Source: an uncultured Verrucomicrobiota bacterium | Lineage (GTDB): Bacteria > Verrucomicrobiota > Verrucomicrobiia > Limisphaerales > UBA9464 | Assembly (NCBI GenBank): GCA_903925515.1 | Contig: CAIYFP010000609.1 | Span: 1-5,521 of the forward strand | Direction of reading: 5' to 3' | Length of the DNA: 5,521 nt | Part shown: positions 1 to 5,521 of the stretch, piece by piece | Position numbering within the stretch: position 1 is the first letter of the stretch | Layout: every line of letters begins with the position of its first letter | The notes under the pieces: generated by a model | The model's input: the letters and a program-made list of their open reading frames with translations, nothing else | Database searches by the model: none | Told to the model about the DNA's origin: nothing | Made by a program: the position numbers and the translations under genes

Positions 1-109
1 CCCGCGCCTCGCTCACTCCTCGGCTTGCGCAAGCATCTGCTTCGCAATCACTTCCCTCCCAACTGCATCGTCCCGGCTAAGCCGGTCCGTTTCGAACGGC
101 TGGACATGC

Positions 110-135
110 GGGCGGCTTCCGAAAGGGAGCCGCCC
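110..135 (+). terminator. Strong GNRA-capped hairpin, terminator-like
   Basis: An inverted repeat pairs 110-120 with 125-135 over 11 positions: ten Watson-Crick pairs, mostly G-C, and one T-G wobble. It closes on a GAAA tetraloop at 121-124. On the + strand it is followed by a loosely T-rich stretch (137-145, six T in nine bases), which resembles an intrinsic terminator without a clean U-tract. It lies about 60 bases upstream of the oxidoreductase start. It may end a transcript coming from the left of the window or insulate the first operon. A 5'-UTR regulatory stem is an alternative. The structure is seen directly; its role is inferred. Confidence 0.45.
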
Positions 136-196
136 GTCTTCGTTTGGGGCGATTCCCCGGTTGGGCCGAAGGACGAACTGGGGCAACGTCGGGTGC

Positions 197-829
197 ATGA
201 AGGAAGCCTACATCGCGGCAAAGGAACGATGGGCGCGGAAGATGTCCGGCGAGGCGCGCCCGGAGGCCCGCTCGACCGACCGACTGCCGCCGGGGCAACG
301 GCAGGTCACAAATTTTCCGGTGCTGGACCTTGGCATCAAGCCGGAGGTGTCGTCGGACCAGTGGGAGCTCCGTGTGGGAGGGCTGGTCGAAAGCCCGGTG
401 ACGCTGCGTTGGTCCGACCTCATGGCGATGCCGCAGTTCACGGACGTGAGTGATTTTCACTGCGTGACGACATGGAGCCAGTTCGACATGAGCTGGACCG
501 GGGTGAGCTTTCTCAGCCTTGCGGAGCGGGTCCGGCCGATGGCATCGGCCACGCATGTGCTCTTCCGCTCATACGACGGCTACACGACGAACAACCCGCT
601 GGACGTGTGCATGGACGACGACGTGTTGCTGGCGCACTCGTGGGGGGGGAAGCCCTTGGCGAGGGAGCATGGCGGTCCGGTCCGGGTCATCATTCCCAAG
701 CGGTATGCATGGAAGGGGGCGAAGTGGGTGCGGGAGATCACCTTCATGGACCATGACGTGCGTGGTTTCTGGGAGGTTCGCGGCTACTCAAACACGGCGG
801 ACCCATGGACGGAGGACCGGTTCTCGTGA
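197..829 (+). CDS. Sulfite oxidase-like molybdopterin-dependent oxidoreductase
   Basis: This 210-residue protein is a single-domain enzyme of the sulfite oxidase/YedY molybdopterin superfamily. Visible landmarks are PVLDLG (41-46), the WELRVGGLVESP strand region (56-67), the segment DFHCVTTWS (86-94) whose Cys89 is the expected molybdenum ligand, GYTTNNPL (128-135) and the HGGPVRVIIPKRYAWKGAKWVREI block (158-181) typical of the pterin-binding core. There is no twin-arginine or Sec signal, no haem domain and no C-terminal dimerisation domain, so it should act in the cytoplasm like the short YuiH-type proteins. Its physiological substrate is not established; sulfite oxidation is only suggested by the family. 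The ATG at 197 is chosen because MKEAYIAAKERWAR looks like the usual N-terminus of the family. The frame is open further upstream, including a TTG at 161, but that extension is not protein-like. No good Shine-Dalgarno is visible. The stop overlaps the next gene (GTGA). Confidence 0.92.
   Translation: MKEAYIAAKERWARKMSGEARPEARSTDRLPPGQRQVTNFPVLDLGIKPEVSSDQWELRVGGLVESPVTLRWSDLMAMPQFTDVSDFHCVTTWSQFDMSWTGVSFLSLAERVRPMASATHVLFRSYDGYTTNNPLDVCMDDDVLLAHSWGGKPLAREHGGPVRVIIPKRYAWKGAKWVREITFMDHDVRGFWEVRGYSNTADPWTEDRFS
811..815 (+). promoter_or_regulatory. Shine-Dalgarno GGAGG deciding the comB start
   Basis: GGAGG lies inside the end of the oxidoreductase gene, ten bases before the GTG at 826. An in-frame ATG at 805 has no such site and would place the GGAGG inside the coding region. 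This favours GTG 826 as the true start and gives the 4-base GTGA overlap. Confidence 0.65.
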
Positions 830-1611
830 GCGAGGCGATTGTCCCGCGGCTTGAGGTGTTGTTTACCCCGGCGGACTTCGAGGCGCTGCGGGGGCGCGAC
901 CTGTCCCGGGCCACGTGCGTGGTGTTTGACGTGTTGCGGGCGACGACGGTCTTGATGACGGCCTTGGCGAACGGCGCGGAATCGGTGACGCCGGCCGCGA
1001 CCCTCGCCGAGGCGCTCGGGCTAAGGGCGGCGGATCCCGGAGCGTTGCTGGCCGGCGAACGCGACGGCGTGCGCATCACGGCAGCCGTGTCGGGCGGCGT
1101 GGACTTTGACCTTGGGAATTCGCCGCGGGAGTTCACGGCGGCGGCTGTGGGCGGCCGTCGAATCGTGGCCACGACGACGAACGGAACGCGTGCCTTGAGG
1201 GCCTGCGTCGGCGCGGCCCATGTCCTGCCTTGCTCGCTCAGGAACGTCGGTGCCGTGTCGCGCTGGATGCTGGCCCGACCCACGCCCGAGTGGCTGCTGG
1301 TGTGCAGCGGCACGTACGAGGACGCGGCCTACGAGGACGTGCTCGGCGCGGGCGCCATGGTGCGGCGCCTTGAGTCGGCCGTGCCTGGGCTTCAGTTGCT
1401 GGACTCGGCGCGCCTTGCGGCCCTCATCCATGCAAACGCCGCGCCGAACCTTGCCCATGCCATGGCCACCCATGCGCGCAACGGCCGCCGTCTTGCGGCG
1501 AATCCTGATCTCGCGCCGGACATCGCGGTGTGCGCAGTCGTGGATGACATCGACGTGGTGGCGCGAATGGATGGGGACGGTGCGGTCCGGAGGTGCGGCG
1601 CGGGTGGGTGA
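826..1611 (+). CDS. comB: 2-phosphosulfolactate phosphatase family protein (ComB)
   Basis: A 261-residue protein of the ComB family, close to the usual family length. ComB hydrolyses (R)-2-phospho-3-sulfolactate to 3-sulfolactate in coenzyme M synthesis of methanogens. It is Mg-dependent and cytoplasmic. Family motifs appear in order: DVLRATT (35-41), GERDG (77-81), GNSPREF (97-103), TTTNGT (116-121), the VCSGTYED region (159-166) and AYEDVLGAG (168-176), ending with a PDIAVCAVVDD strand (231-241). Many bacteria without coenzyme M carry ComB homologues of uncertain role, so the exact substrate here is open. The start is GTG 826, supported by GGAGG at 811-815; an ATG at 805 would add seven residues. 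The 4-base overlap with the sulfite oxidase-like gene suggests co-transcription and coupled translation. No phosphosulfolactate synthase (ComA) or sulfolactate-utilising gene is in the window. Confidence 0.9.
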   Translation: MSEAIVPRLEVLFTPADFEALRGRDLSRATCVVFDVLRATTVLMTALANGAESVTPAATLAEALGLRAADPGALLAGERDGVRITAAVSGGVDFDLGNSPREFTAAAVGGRRIVATTTNGTRALRACVGAAHVLPCSLRNVGAVSRWMLARPTPEWLLVCSGTYEDAAYEDVLGAGAMVRRLESAVPGLQLLDSARLAALIHANAAPNLAHAMATHARNGRRLAANPDLAPDIAVCAVVDDIDVVARMDGDGAVRRCGAGG

Positions 1612-1691
1612 ACCCGGTCGTTGTCGTGGGGCGCGAGCGTGTCTTGGGACGCAGGATGCAGCGAGGGCCGGACGTTTCGGGCACGGCGTGT

Positions 1692-1699
1692 GGAAGGGG
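1692..1699 (+). promoter_or_regulatory. Shine-Dalgarno-like GGAAGGGG before the minicistron
   Basis: A purine run, GGAAGGGG, ends five bases before the ATG at 1705. It is the best ribosome-binding match in the spacer between comB and the 546-residue gene. The large gene's own ATG (1749) has only GGAGA two bases upstream, which is too close for normal spacing. Ribosomes may therefore load here and reach 1749 by coupling. Confidence 0.4.
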
Positions 1700-1704
1700 T
1701 AACA

Positions 1705-1752
1705 ATGCTCTCGAATGGAACGAGGATGCCCGACAAGTATTGGAGACCATGA
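1705..1752 (+). CDS. Possible 15-residue leader peptide, coupled to next gene
   Basis: A short reading frame in the comB-downstream spacer encodes MLSNGTRMPDKYWRP and stops with TGA at 1750-1752. The stop overlaps the ATG of the following gene as ATGA. A ribosome site (GGAAGGGG) precedes it at a plausible five-base spacing. The peptide has no run of a single amino acid of the kind seen in classical attenuators and no flanking terminator hairpin, so translational coupling is a likelier role than attenuation. Such short frames also arise by chance. The support is the combination of a ribosome site, an ATG start and the exact stop/start overlap, a junction style also seen at 826 and 4310. Confidence 0.35.
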   Translation: MLSNGTRMPDKYWRP

Positions 1753-3389
1753 GCAAGTACTCGGCCAAGCGAGCCTGTCCGGCGTTGGGAAGGTCGATTG
1801 CGCCCGCGGAATGCGGGTCGCAGCGCAACACGGCCATCGATTGCCCATTAACTTGCCCCCACAACCCCTTCGGCGAGGCCCAACACGAGGCATTCTTTGA
1901 AGATGCATGGCAAATGATTTATGCGGTGGTGGAAGCCTTTGGCGACCCCAAGGGCGGCCTCCAGCCCGTCGCGAGGATGCTTGTCGAGGCCGGGCAAAAT
2001 GGAGAATCCGATGACGAGATTGGCGCCGCGACGGTTTTGCGGATTTTCGGGCATCGCGACGCCGATGGCCAGAGATGGGTGGAAAGGTGGCAAAGGACGG
2101 CGGTGCGTGACATGACCAACGACCGGCGCGCCATGCTCAAGGCGCTGTGCACCCTGCGCCCCCGCCTTCTCCAGGCGCGGCGGGTGCTGGATCGGTTTCG
2201 GGTCGAGGTCGTGGACCTGATGGACCCCGGGAGCGGCCCGTGGATCCTCATGGACGAGGACCATGCTTCCGAGATGGTTCGTTACGAGACGGTCCTTGGG
2301 TTGTTCTTCGTTGCCGGGGGATGCCTTCGCGGCCTCGAGCCCACGGTCGTGCTCCCTTTCCTCAACCTGCATGAACCGTTGTCCATGGTCGCCGCCGTGG
2401 CGCGTCACGAGGCGGGCGAGGAAGCCCTGGCCAGCCTGCCGGCGTGGGTGGGAGACCATTACCTGACGTTGACGCGACACTTCCGCGCGATTCGCGAGGC
2501 TGAGGCCCATGCGTTCGAAGGCGCTGCCAGATCCTCATGGTGCTTTGCCGAGTACAGGTTCAGGAACTCCGTGGGGGCCGTGTATGACGCCATCCACGCC
2601 CGGCTTGACGTGTTGCCGTTCGATGACGCGAGGAGCGAGGGCGTTGGTTGCCTTGGACTGGCATGGATGGGCGAGCGCACCCGGGAGCAACCCCGGGGCG
2701 AGGTGCTGGCGAAGTTGTACGTGGGCAAGGCCGACCTGCTTCTGGATGCCCCTTCGGTTGCGTCCTTGAATGACCTCTGCGCCCGGCTTGAGCAGGCCCT
2801 CGGCGAGTTCGTCGAGTGCACGACAAAGCAAGTCGGCGATCCCGACCCGGAAGGCACGGCACGAACCCGGGAAGAAATGGAATCCAAAACCATCCCGTTT
2901 TTTCGCCCCGTGGTAACCCCCGCCCATGCTGCCTTCTTCGGGAAGGTTTTCGCCGGGCCATGGGTCCGTGACGCGTTTCCCCGGGAACCCACGCCCGAGG
3001 ACGTGCAGGAATCCCTGAGGCGCATCCTCGATCAGCCTTGCCCCTTGCTCGACGACAAGACGCTGCGCGCGGCAGCCATGGACCCCGCCCTTCGTCCGCG
3101 TGTCGTCTTGCTCCTTCAACGGCTCGTGATTCGCCACGACACGTATCACCTGGTTCGCGGCACCGTGGGCGACATCGACTGGTTCCTTCGCGAGGCGGGT
3201 GTCCCCGAGCTGGTGTTGCCGAACCTGCCCGTGCGTCCGCCGATCCCGCAATACCTGGATGAGGACGACGATGACGAGGGGTCTTCGTCGGAGGCATGGC
3301 TGGAGGACGTCGAGGAGGCAGCGCTCCGGCGGGCACTCGGCCCGAGTGGCGGGAGCCTTGGATGGTTGCCGCCCGAAATGCCTCGCTGA
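1749..3389 (+). CDS. Uncharacterised protein with N-terminal four-Cys cluster
   Basis: A 546-residue protein with no signal peptide or obvious membrane helix, presumably cytoplasmic. I cannot assign a function. The N-terminus (10-41, CPALGR...PAECGS...CPLTCPHNPF) has cysteines at 10, 22, 32 and 36, spaced C-X11-C-X9-C-X3-C, which looks like a small metal-binding module. A central region (about 150-215) has an alternating charged/hydrophobic pattern, with RVEVVDLMDPGSGPWILMDED resembling a beta-rich domain. The C-terminal third is mostly helical by appearance. It ends with an acidic patch (504-510, DEDDDDE), a Ser stretch and a charged helix. The start ATG 1749 is chosen because MSKYSAKRACPALGR begins cleanly there; the frame is open back to 1593 but the extra residues are not protein-like. 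GGAGA at 1742-1746 is too close to serve well, so initiation may depend on the upstream minicistron. The N-terminal module gives me a faint impression of Verrucomicrobiota hypothetical proteins; this is memory, not a search. Confidence 0.87.
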   Translation: MSKYSAKRACPALGRSIAPAECGSQRNTAIDCPLTCPHNPFGEAQHEAFFEDAWQMIYAVVEAFGDPKGGLQPVARMLVEAGQNGESDDEIGAATVLRIFGHRDADGQRWVERWQRTAVRDMTNDRRAMLKALCTLRPRLLQARRVLDRFRVEVVDLMDPGSGPWILMDEDHASEMVRYETVLGLFFVAGGCLRGLEPTVVLPFLNLHEPLSMVAAVARHEAGEEALASLPAWVGDHYLTLTRHFRAIREAEAHAFEGAARSSWCFAEYRFRNSVGAVYDAIHARLDVLPFDDARSEGVGCLGLAWMGERTREQPRGEVLAKLYVGKADLLLDAPSVASLNDLCARLEQALGEFVECTTKQVGDPDPEGTARTREEMESKTIPFFRPVVTPAHAAFFGKVFAGPWVRDAFPREPTPEDVQESLRRILDQPCPLLDDKTLRAAAMDPALRPRVVLLLQRLVIRHDTYHLVRGTVGDIDWFLREAGVPELVLPNLPVRPPIPQYLDEDDDDEGSSSEAWLEDVEEAALRRALGPSGGSLGWLPPEMPR

Positions 3390-3406
3390 CGCGCGGAGTC
3401 GCGCGT
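3389..3406 (+). terminator. GC hairpin at the 3' end of the four-Cys gene
   Basis: A perfect seven-base stem pairs 3389-3395 with 3400-3406 around a GAGT loop, starting on the last base of the TGA stop. TGATTTG follows, so the T-run is poor. It could be a weak terminator or an mRNA 3'-end stabiliser separating the four-Cys gene from the DUF2167 gene. A second five-base hairpin (3417-3421 with 3425-3429, loop CGG) sits just before the DUF2167 start and could affect its initiation. Confidence 0.35.
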
Positions 3407-3440
3407 TGATTTGCCCGTCGCCGGGCGACAGCCTCGCGAC

Positions 3441-4313
3441 ATGATTCGAGTGAAGTTCCAGCTTCGCGGGCTTGCTGTCCTCCTGCTTGCCCTTGGCGCA
3501 TTTGGCCGGGTTTGGGCGCAAGACGTCGAGGCCGACATCGAGAAGCTGCCATGGAAGAACGGCCCTGGGACGGCCCGCTTTGGCAACCGCGCCGAGGTGC
3601 CGTACAGCAAGGACTTCCGGGTCTTGTCCGGAGCCGACGCGGTCCAACGTCTCGAGATGTCGGGCAACGAGGTCGATGCCGACACCGTGCTTGGCATCCT
3701 TGAGCACAAGCAGGACGGGTGGTGGGTCGTGCTTCAGTTCGACGACATTGGGTACGTGAAGGACGACGAGAAGAACGACTTGCAGGCGGACAAGATTCTC
3801 GAGGGCTACAAGCGGGGGGTGGAGGAGCGCAACAAGCGGCAGGGCGGGCCCCCGACCCAAGTCGTCGGATGGCATACCAAGCCCCGCTACAACGAGACCA
3901 CCCACAACCTCGAATGGGCGCCGCTCTTCCAGACGGGCCGCGCGCAGTTCATCAACTACCAGGTCCGCATCCTTGGCCGGAAGGGCGTCACGAGGGTGAC
4001 GTTGGTCGAGGACGGCGAGCGCGCTGCCCAGACCATCCCGGAGTTCCGCAAGGTCATGGACTCGTTCAAGTACCTCCAAGGGGAGTCCTACGCGGAGTTC
4101 CGGCCCGGCGACAAGGTGGCCAAGGTCGGCCTTGCTGCCCTTGCGGCCGGCGGCGCCACGCTCGCCGCCGCCAAGTTCGGCCTGTTCGCCAAGCTTGGCC
4201 TCCTTTTCAAGAAGGTCTGGAAGCTGGCCATCGTCGCCGTCGTCGCCGCGTTCAGCTTCGTCAGGAAGCTGTTTGGCGGCCGCCGCGAACCCGACAACAC
4301 CCTTCACACGTGA
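3441..4313 (+). CDS. DUF2167 family exported, membrane-anchored protein
   Basis: A 290-residue protein of the DUF2167 family, whose function is not established. It has a Sec signal peptide: positive MIRVKFQLR, hydrophobic 11-21, and a likely cleavage after VWA at residue 26. The extracytoplasmic domain carries the family's recognisable blocks: W-NGPGTARFGNRAEVPY (38-55), SGNEVDADTVLGIL (74-87), GWWVVLQFDDIGYVKDDEKNDL (93-114), NKRQGG (131-136), VVGWHTKPRYNETTHNLEWA (141-160) and INYQVRILGRKGV (171-183). Two C-terminal hydrophobic stretches follow (about 228-248 and 260-275), the second flanked by Lys/Arg, so the protein is anchored with its main domain outside the inner membrane. ATG 3441 is chosen because it gives a clean signal peptide; a TTG at 3411 is the only longer option. 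No Shine-Dalgarno is evident. The stop overlaps the next gene's GTG by four bases, implying coupled production with the zinc-ribbon membrane protein. Confidence 0.9.
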   Translation: MIRVKFQLRGLAVLLLALGAFGRVWAQDVEADIEKLPWKNGPGTARFGNRAEVPYSKDFRVLSGADAVQRLEMSGNEVDADTVLGILEHKQDGWWVVLQFDDIGYVKDDEKNDLQADKILEGYKRGVEERNKRQGGPPTQVVGWHTKPRYNETTHNLEWAPLFQTGRAQFINYQVRILGRKGVTRVTLVEDGERAAQTIPEFRKVMDSFKYLQGESYAEFRPGDKVAKVGLAALAAGGATLAAAKFGLFAKLGLLFKKVWKLAIVAVVAAFSFVRKLFGGRREPDNTLHT

Positions 4314-5501
4314 CCGAACGCCAGCAGGTGCTGGCCCTCGCCGGCCTCCTTTACGTCGGCGAATGCGTCCGGTGGGTCCGGCGGGGCGCCGTGGTTTTTG
4401 CCGCCGCGCCCGACCGCAGGGCATGGCGTTGCTCGCCCCTGCTCCGCAACGAGCGCGGCGACGCCTACATCGGCTGGCCCCTCCCGCCGTTTGGGGAGTT
4501 TCTTGTCGTTCGAGGCAGTCCCTTTTCCGCCGCCGAGGCCGGCGTCGTCCCCGCCACCGCCGCCAGCCTCCATGCCAACGGCCACCCGGTCCAAGCCGTT
4601 CGCCTCTGGACATGGGAATCGCTCGCCGGCGCACGGGCCGAGGGGGATCGCGTCGTGGTGGGCGGCACGCTGCTTTGGCGCGGCGACACCCCCTTCGAGG
4701 CCGCCCATGCCGTCGCATGGTTGGTGCGGATGGCGAGGTTGGGCGAGTCCGAGCGGGGCGTGGCCCTTGAGCGGCACGCCGCCGAGTCCTTCGATTCCGC
4801 TGCCGTTCGGGCTCGGCTGGATGAATGGCGATCGGTCCTTCGGCCCCTTCGGCTTGTGCAGACCGCGTTGTTTGCGTGGTTGTTCGCGGTCGTTCCCGGC
4901 GCCGTGTGGTGGTGGGGATGGTTGCCCACGCTGGCGTGGGCCGTGCCGCCCGTGTTCCTTGCGTCGTTTTGGATTGCCCGTGGCTTCGCCCGGATCGCCC
5001 GGGCATGGCATCCGGAGGAAAAGGACGAACGCTCGCGCCTCGCCCTCATGCTGGCGTTGTCGCCCTTCACGGCCCTTCGCGCGTCCGACATCGCCGGGCG
5101 CGGACGCATGGGGGCGTTTCATCCTGCGGCCGTGGCTGGCGTTTTCTTGGAGGCGGCGGCGGGGGAGGCTTTTGCGGCGAGCTTGTTCCGGGACCTGAGC
5201 TGTCCGCGGTTGCCGCGGCCGACCTCGGATCCAGCGGCGTTGGCCGTGCTGGAGGCGGAGCGAGCCCGGACCGTGGCGGCGATGACCGCATGGGCGCGGA
5301 GGCAAGGCTGGAATCCGGATGCATGGGTGCGGGCGCCGGAGCCGACGGATGCACGCCATGAGCGGTATTGCCCGCGATGCCACGGGCAATACACGGGGCA
5401 GGCGGTGGAATGCGTGGAGTGCGGCGGGGTGAGGTTGAAGGGGATGGGGACAGGGGAGGGGACGGGTGGGGCGGGTGGGGCTGGGGTTCAGGCCGCGCCG
5501 G
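4310..5501 (+). CDS. Membrane protein with C-terminal zinc ribbon, 3' truncated
   Basis: A reading frame starts at GTG 4310, overlapping the DUF2167 stop as GTGA, and runs without a stop to the contig edge; about 397 residues are genomic. The N-terminal ~175 residues look soluble, mixed alpha/beta, with no signal peptide. Two membrane helices follow (about 182-203 and 206-225, rich in Trp, Leu, Ala and Val), then a helical region including LSPFTALRASDIAGRGRMGAFHP (250-272). A zinc ribbon comes next, with Cys354, Cys357, Cys368 and Cys371 (CPRC-X10-CVEC). After that is a Gly-rich tail (378-393) encoded by G-runs. The true end lies beyond the contig; the last seven codons are adapter. I do not recognise the family. 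The context suggests an inner-membrane partner of the DUF2167 protein. Alanine codons shift from GCC in the first 490 bases (22 GCC, 2 GCG by hand count) to GCG after 5100 (15 GCG, 3 GCC). Long antisense frames across this stretch are shadows of it. Confidence 0.82.
5440..5486 (+). repeat. G-run tract with quadruplex potential
   Basis: Nine runs of three or four G lie within 47 bases, separated by one to three bases (runs start at 5440, 5446, 5453, 5458, 5464, 5468, 5473, 5477 and 5483). This far exceeds the four runs with short loops needed for a G-quadruplex. It encodes the Gly-rich tail after the zinc ribbon, just before the adapter. It may be a genuine flexible tail, or partly degraded read-end sequence. 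Confidence 0.7.
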
Positions 5502-5521
5502 AGATCGGAAGAGCACACGTC
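5502..5521 (+). other. Illumina TruSeq adapter, not genomic
   Basis: The final 20 bases begin AGATCGGAAGAGC, the common Illumina adapter core, and continue with CACACGTC as in the TruSeq read-1 adapter. The match is complete over all 20 bases and sits exactly at the contig edge, as expected for untrimmed read-through retained in an assembly. Any protein called through it is artefactual there. On the + strand it adds IGRAHV to the zinc-ribbon protein. On the - strand it creates false N-termini such as MCSSDL and MLFRS. Confidence 0.97.

Noticed and set aside
1..80. Possible end of a + strand upstream gene, stopping at TAA 78-80
   Set aside because: It would fit the terminator-like hairpin that follows, but the 25 residues (RASLTPRLAQASASQS...) are low in information and the other two + frames are equally open.
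161..196. TTG-initiated N-terminal extension of the oxidoreductase
   Set aside because: It has no ribosome site, and the extra 12 residues do not resemble the family. The ATG at 197 begins the usual KEAYIAAKERWAR segment.
13..198. Minus-strand 61-codon frame ending in REVIAKQMLAQAEE
   Set aside because: The C-terminal residues look protein-like, but the frame runs through the strong hairpin at 110-135, starts across the oxidoreductase start codon and has no recognisable domain. It may be the tail of something real, but I cannot support a gene.
5..837. GTGAGCGAGGCG occurs on the minus strand near the left edge (16 down to 5) and on the + strand at 826-837
   Set aside because: A single shared 12-mer in opposite orientation is expected by chance in a window this size, and the minus copy lacks a spaced ribosome site.
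1601..1616. Five-base stem around the comB stop codon
   Set aside because: It is short, has a six-base loop and no T-run, so it is not a convincing terminator.
1593..1748. 52-residue N-terminal extension of the four-Cys protein starting inside comB
   Set aside because: Arg/Val-rich, unlike the rest of the protein. The ATG at 1749 starts a clean N-terminus and coincides with the stop of the minicistron.
2535..5006. Very long minus-strand open frame (823 codons) antisense to three genes
   Set aside because: It lies opposite well-supported genes, is very rich in Arg and Pro in its N-terminal part, and shows no recognisable domain. Long antisense frames are expected in GC-rich DNA.
4304..5518. 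Minus-strand open frame of 404 codons beginning MCSSDL
   Set aside because: Its first residues are translated adapter, a known artefact, and the rest is a shadow of the + strand zinc-ribbon gene.

Overview
The window is a GC-rich bacterial contig whose right end is not genomic: the last 20 bases (5502-5521) match the start of the Illumina TruSeq adapter, so true sequence stops near 5501. Five genes, all on the + strand, fill nearly the whole window. The organism cannot be fixed from sequence alone. The high GC, frequent GTG starts, 4-nt gene overlaps and the Cys-rich N-terminus of the third gene would suit Verrucomicrobiota or a similar lineage. This is a low-confidence impression, not a demonstrated placement.

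Layout. Bases 1-196 hold no gene I can defend, but carry a strong GNRA-capped hairpin (110-135). Next comes a tightly coupled pair: a cytoplasmic sulfite oxidase-like molybdopterin oxidoreductase (197-829), overlapping by GTGA a ComB-type 2-phosphosulfolactate phosphatase (826-1611). Both families touch sulfite or sulfonate chemistry, so the pair may serve one sulfur-handling job. A 137-nt spacer follows. It contains a possible 15-codon minicistron (1705-1752) whose stop overlaps, as ATGA, the start of a 546-residue protein of unknown function (1749-3389). That protein has an N-terminal four-cysteine cluster and an acidic C-terminal patch.

After a 51-nt gap containing two short hairpins comes a DUF2167 exported, membrane-anchored protein (3441-4313). 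It overlaps by GTGA a fifth gene (4310 to the end) that is open to the contig edge. The fifth protein has two central membrane helices and a C-terminal CxxC/CxxC zinc ribbon, and ends in a Gly-rich tail encoded by G-runs. The last two genes are probably translationally coupled and may form an envelope unit.

There is no sign of a mobile element, CRISPR array, tRNA, rRNA or recognisable defence system. The points most worth checking are the adapter, the zinc-ribbon gene running off the end, the coupled minicistron and the sulfur-gene pair.
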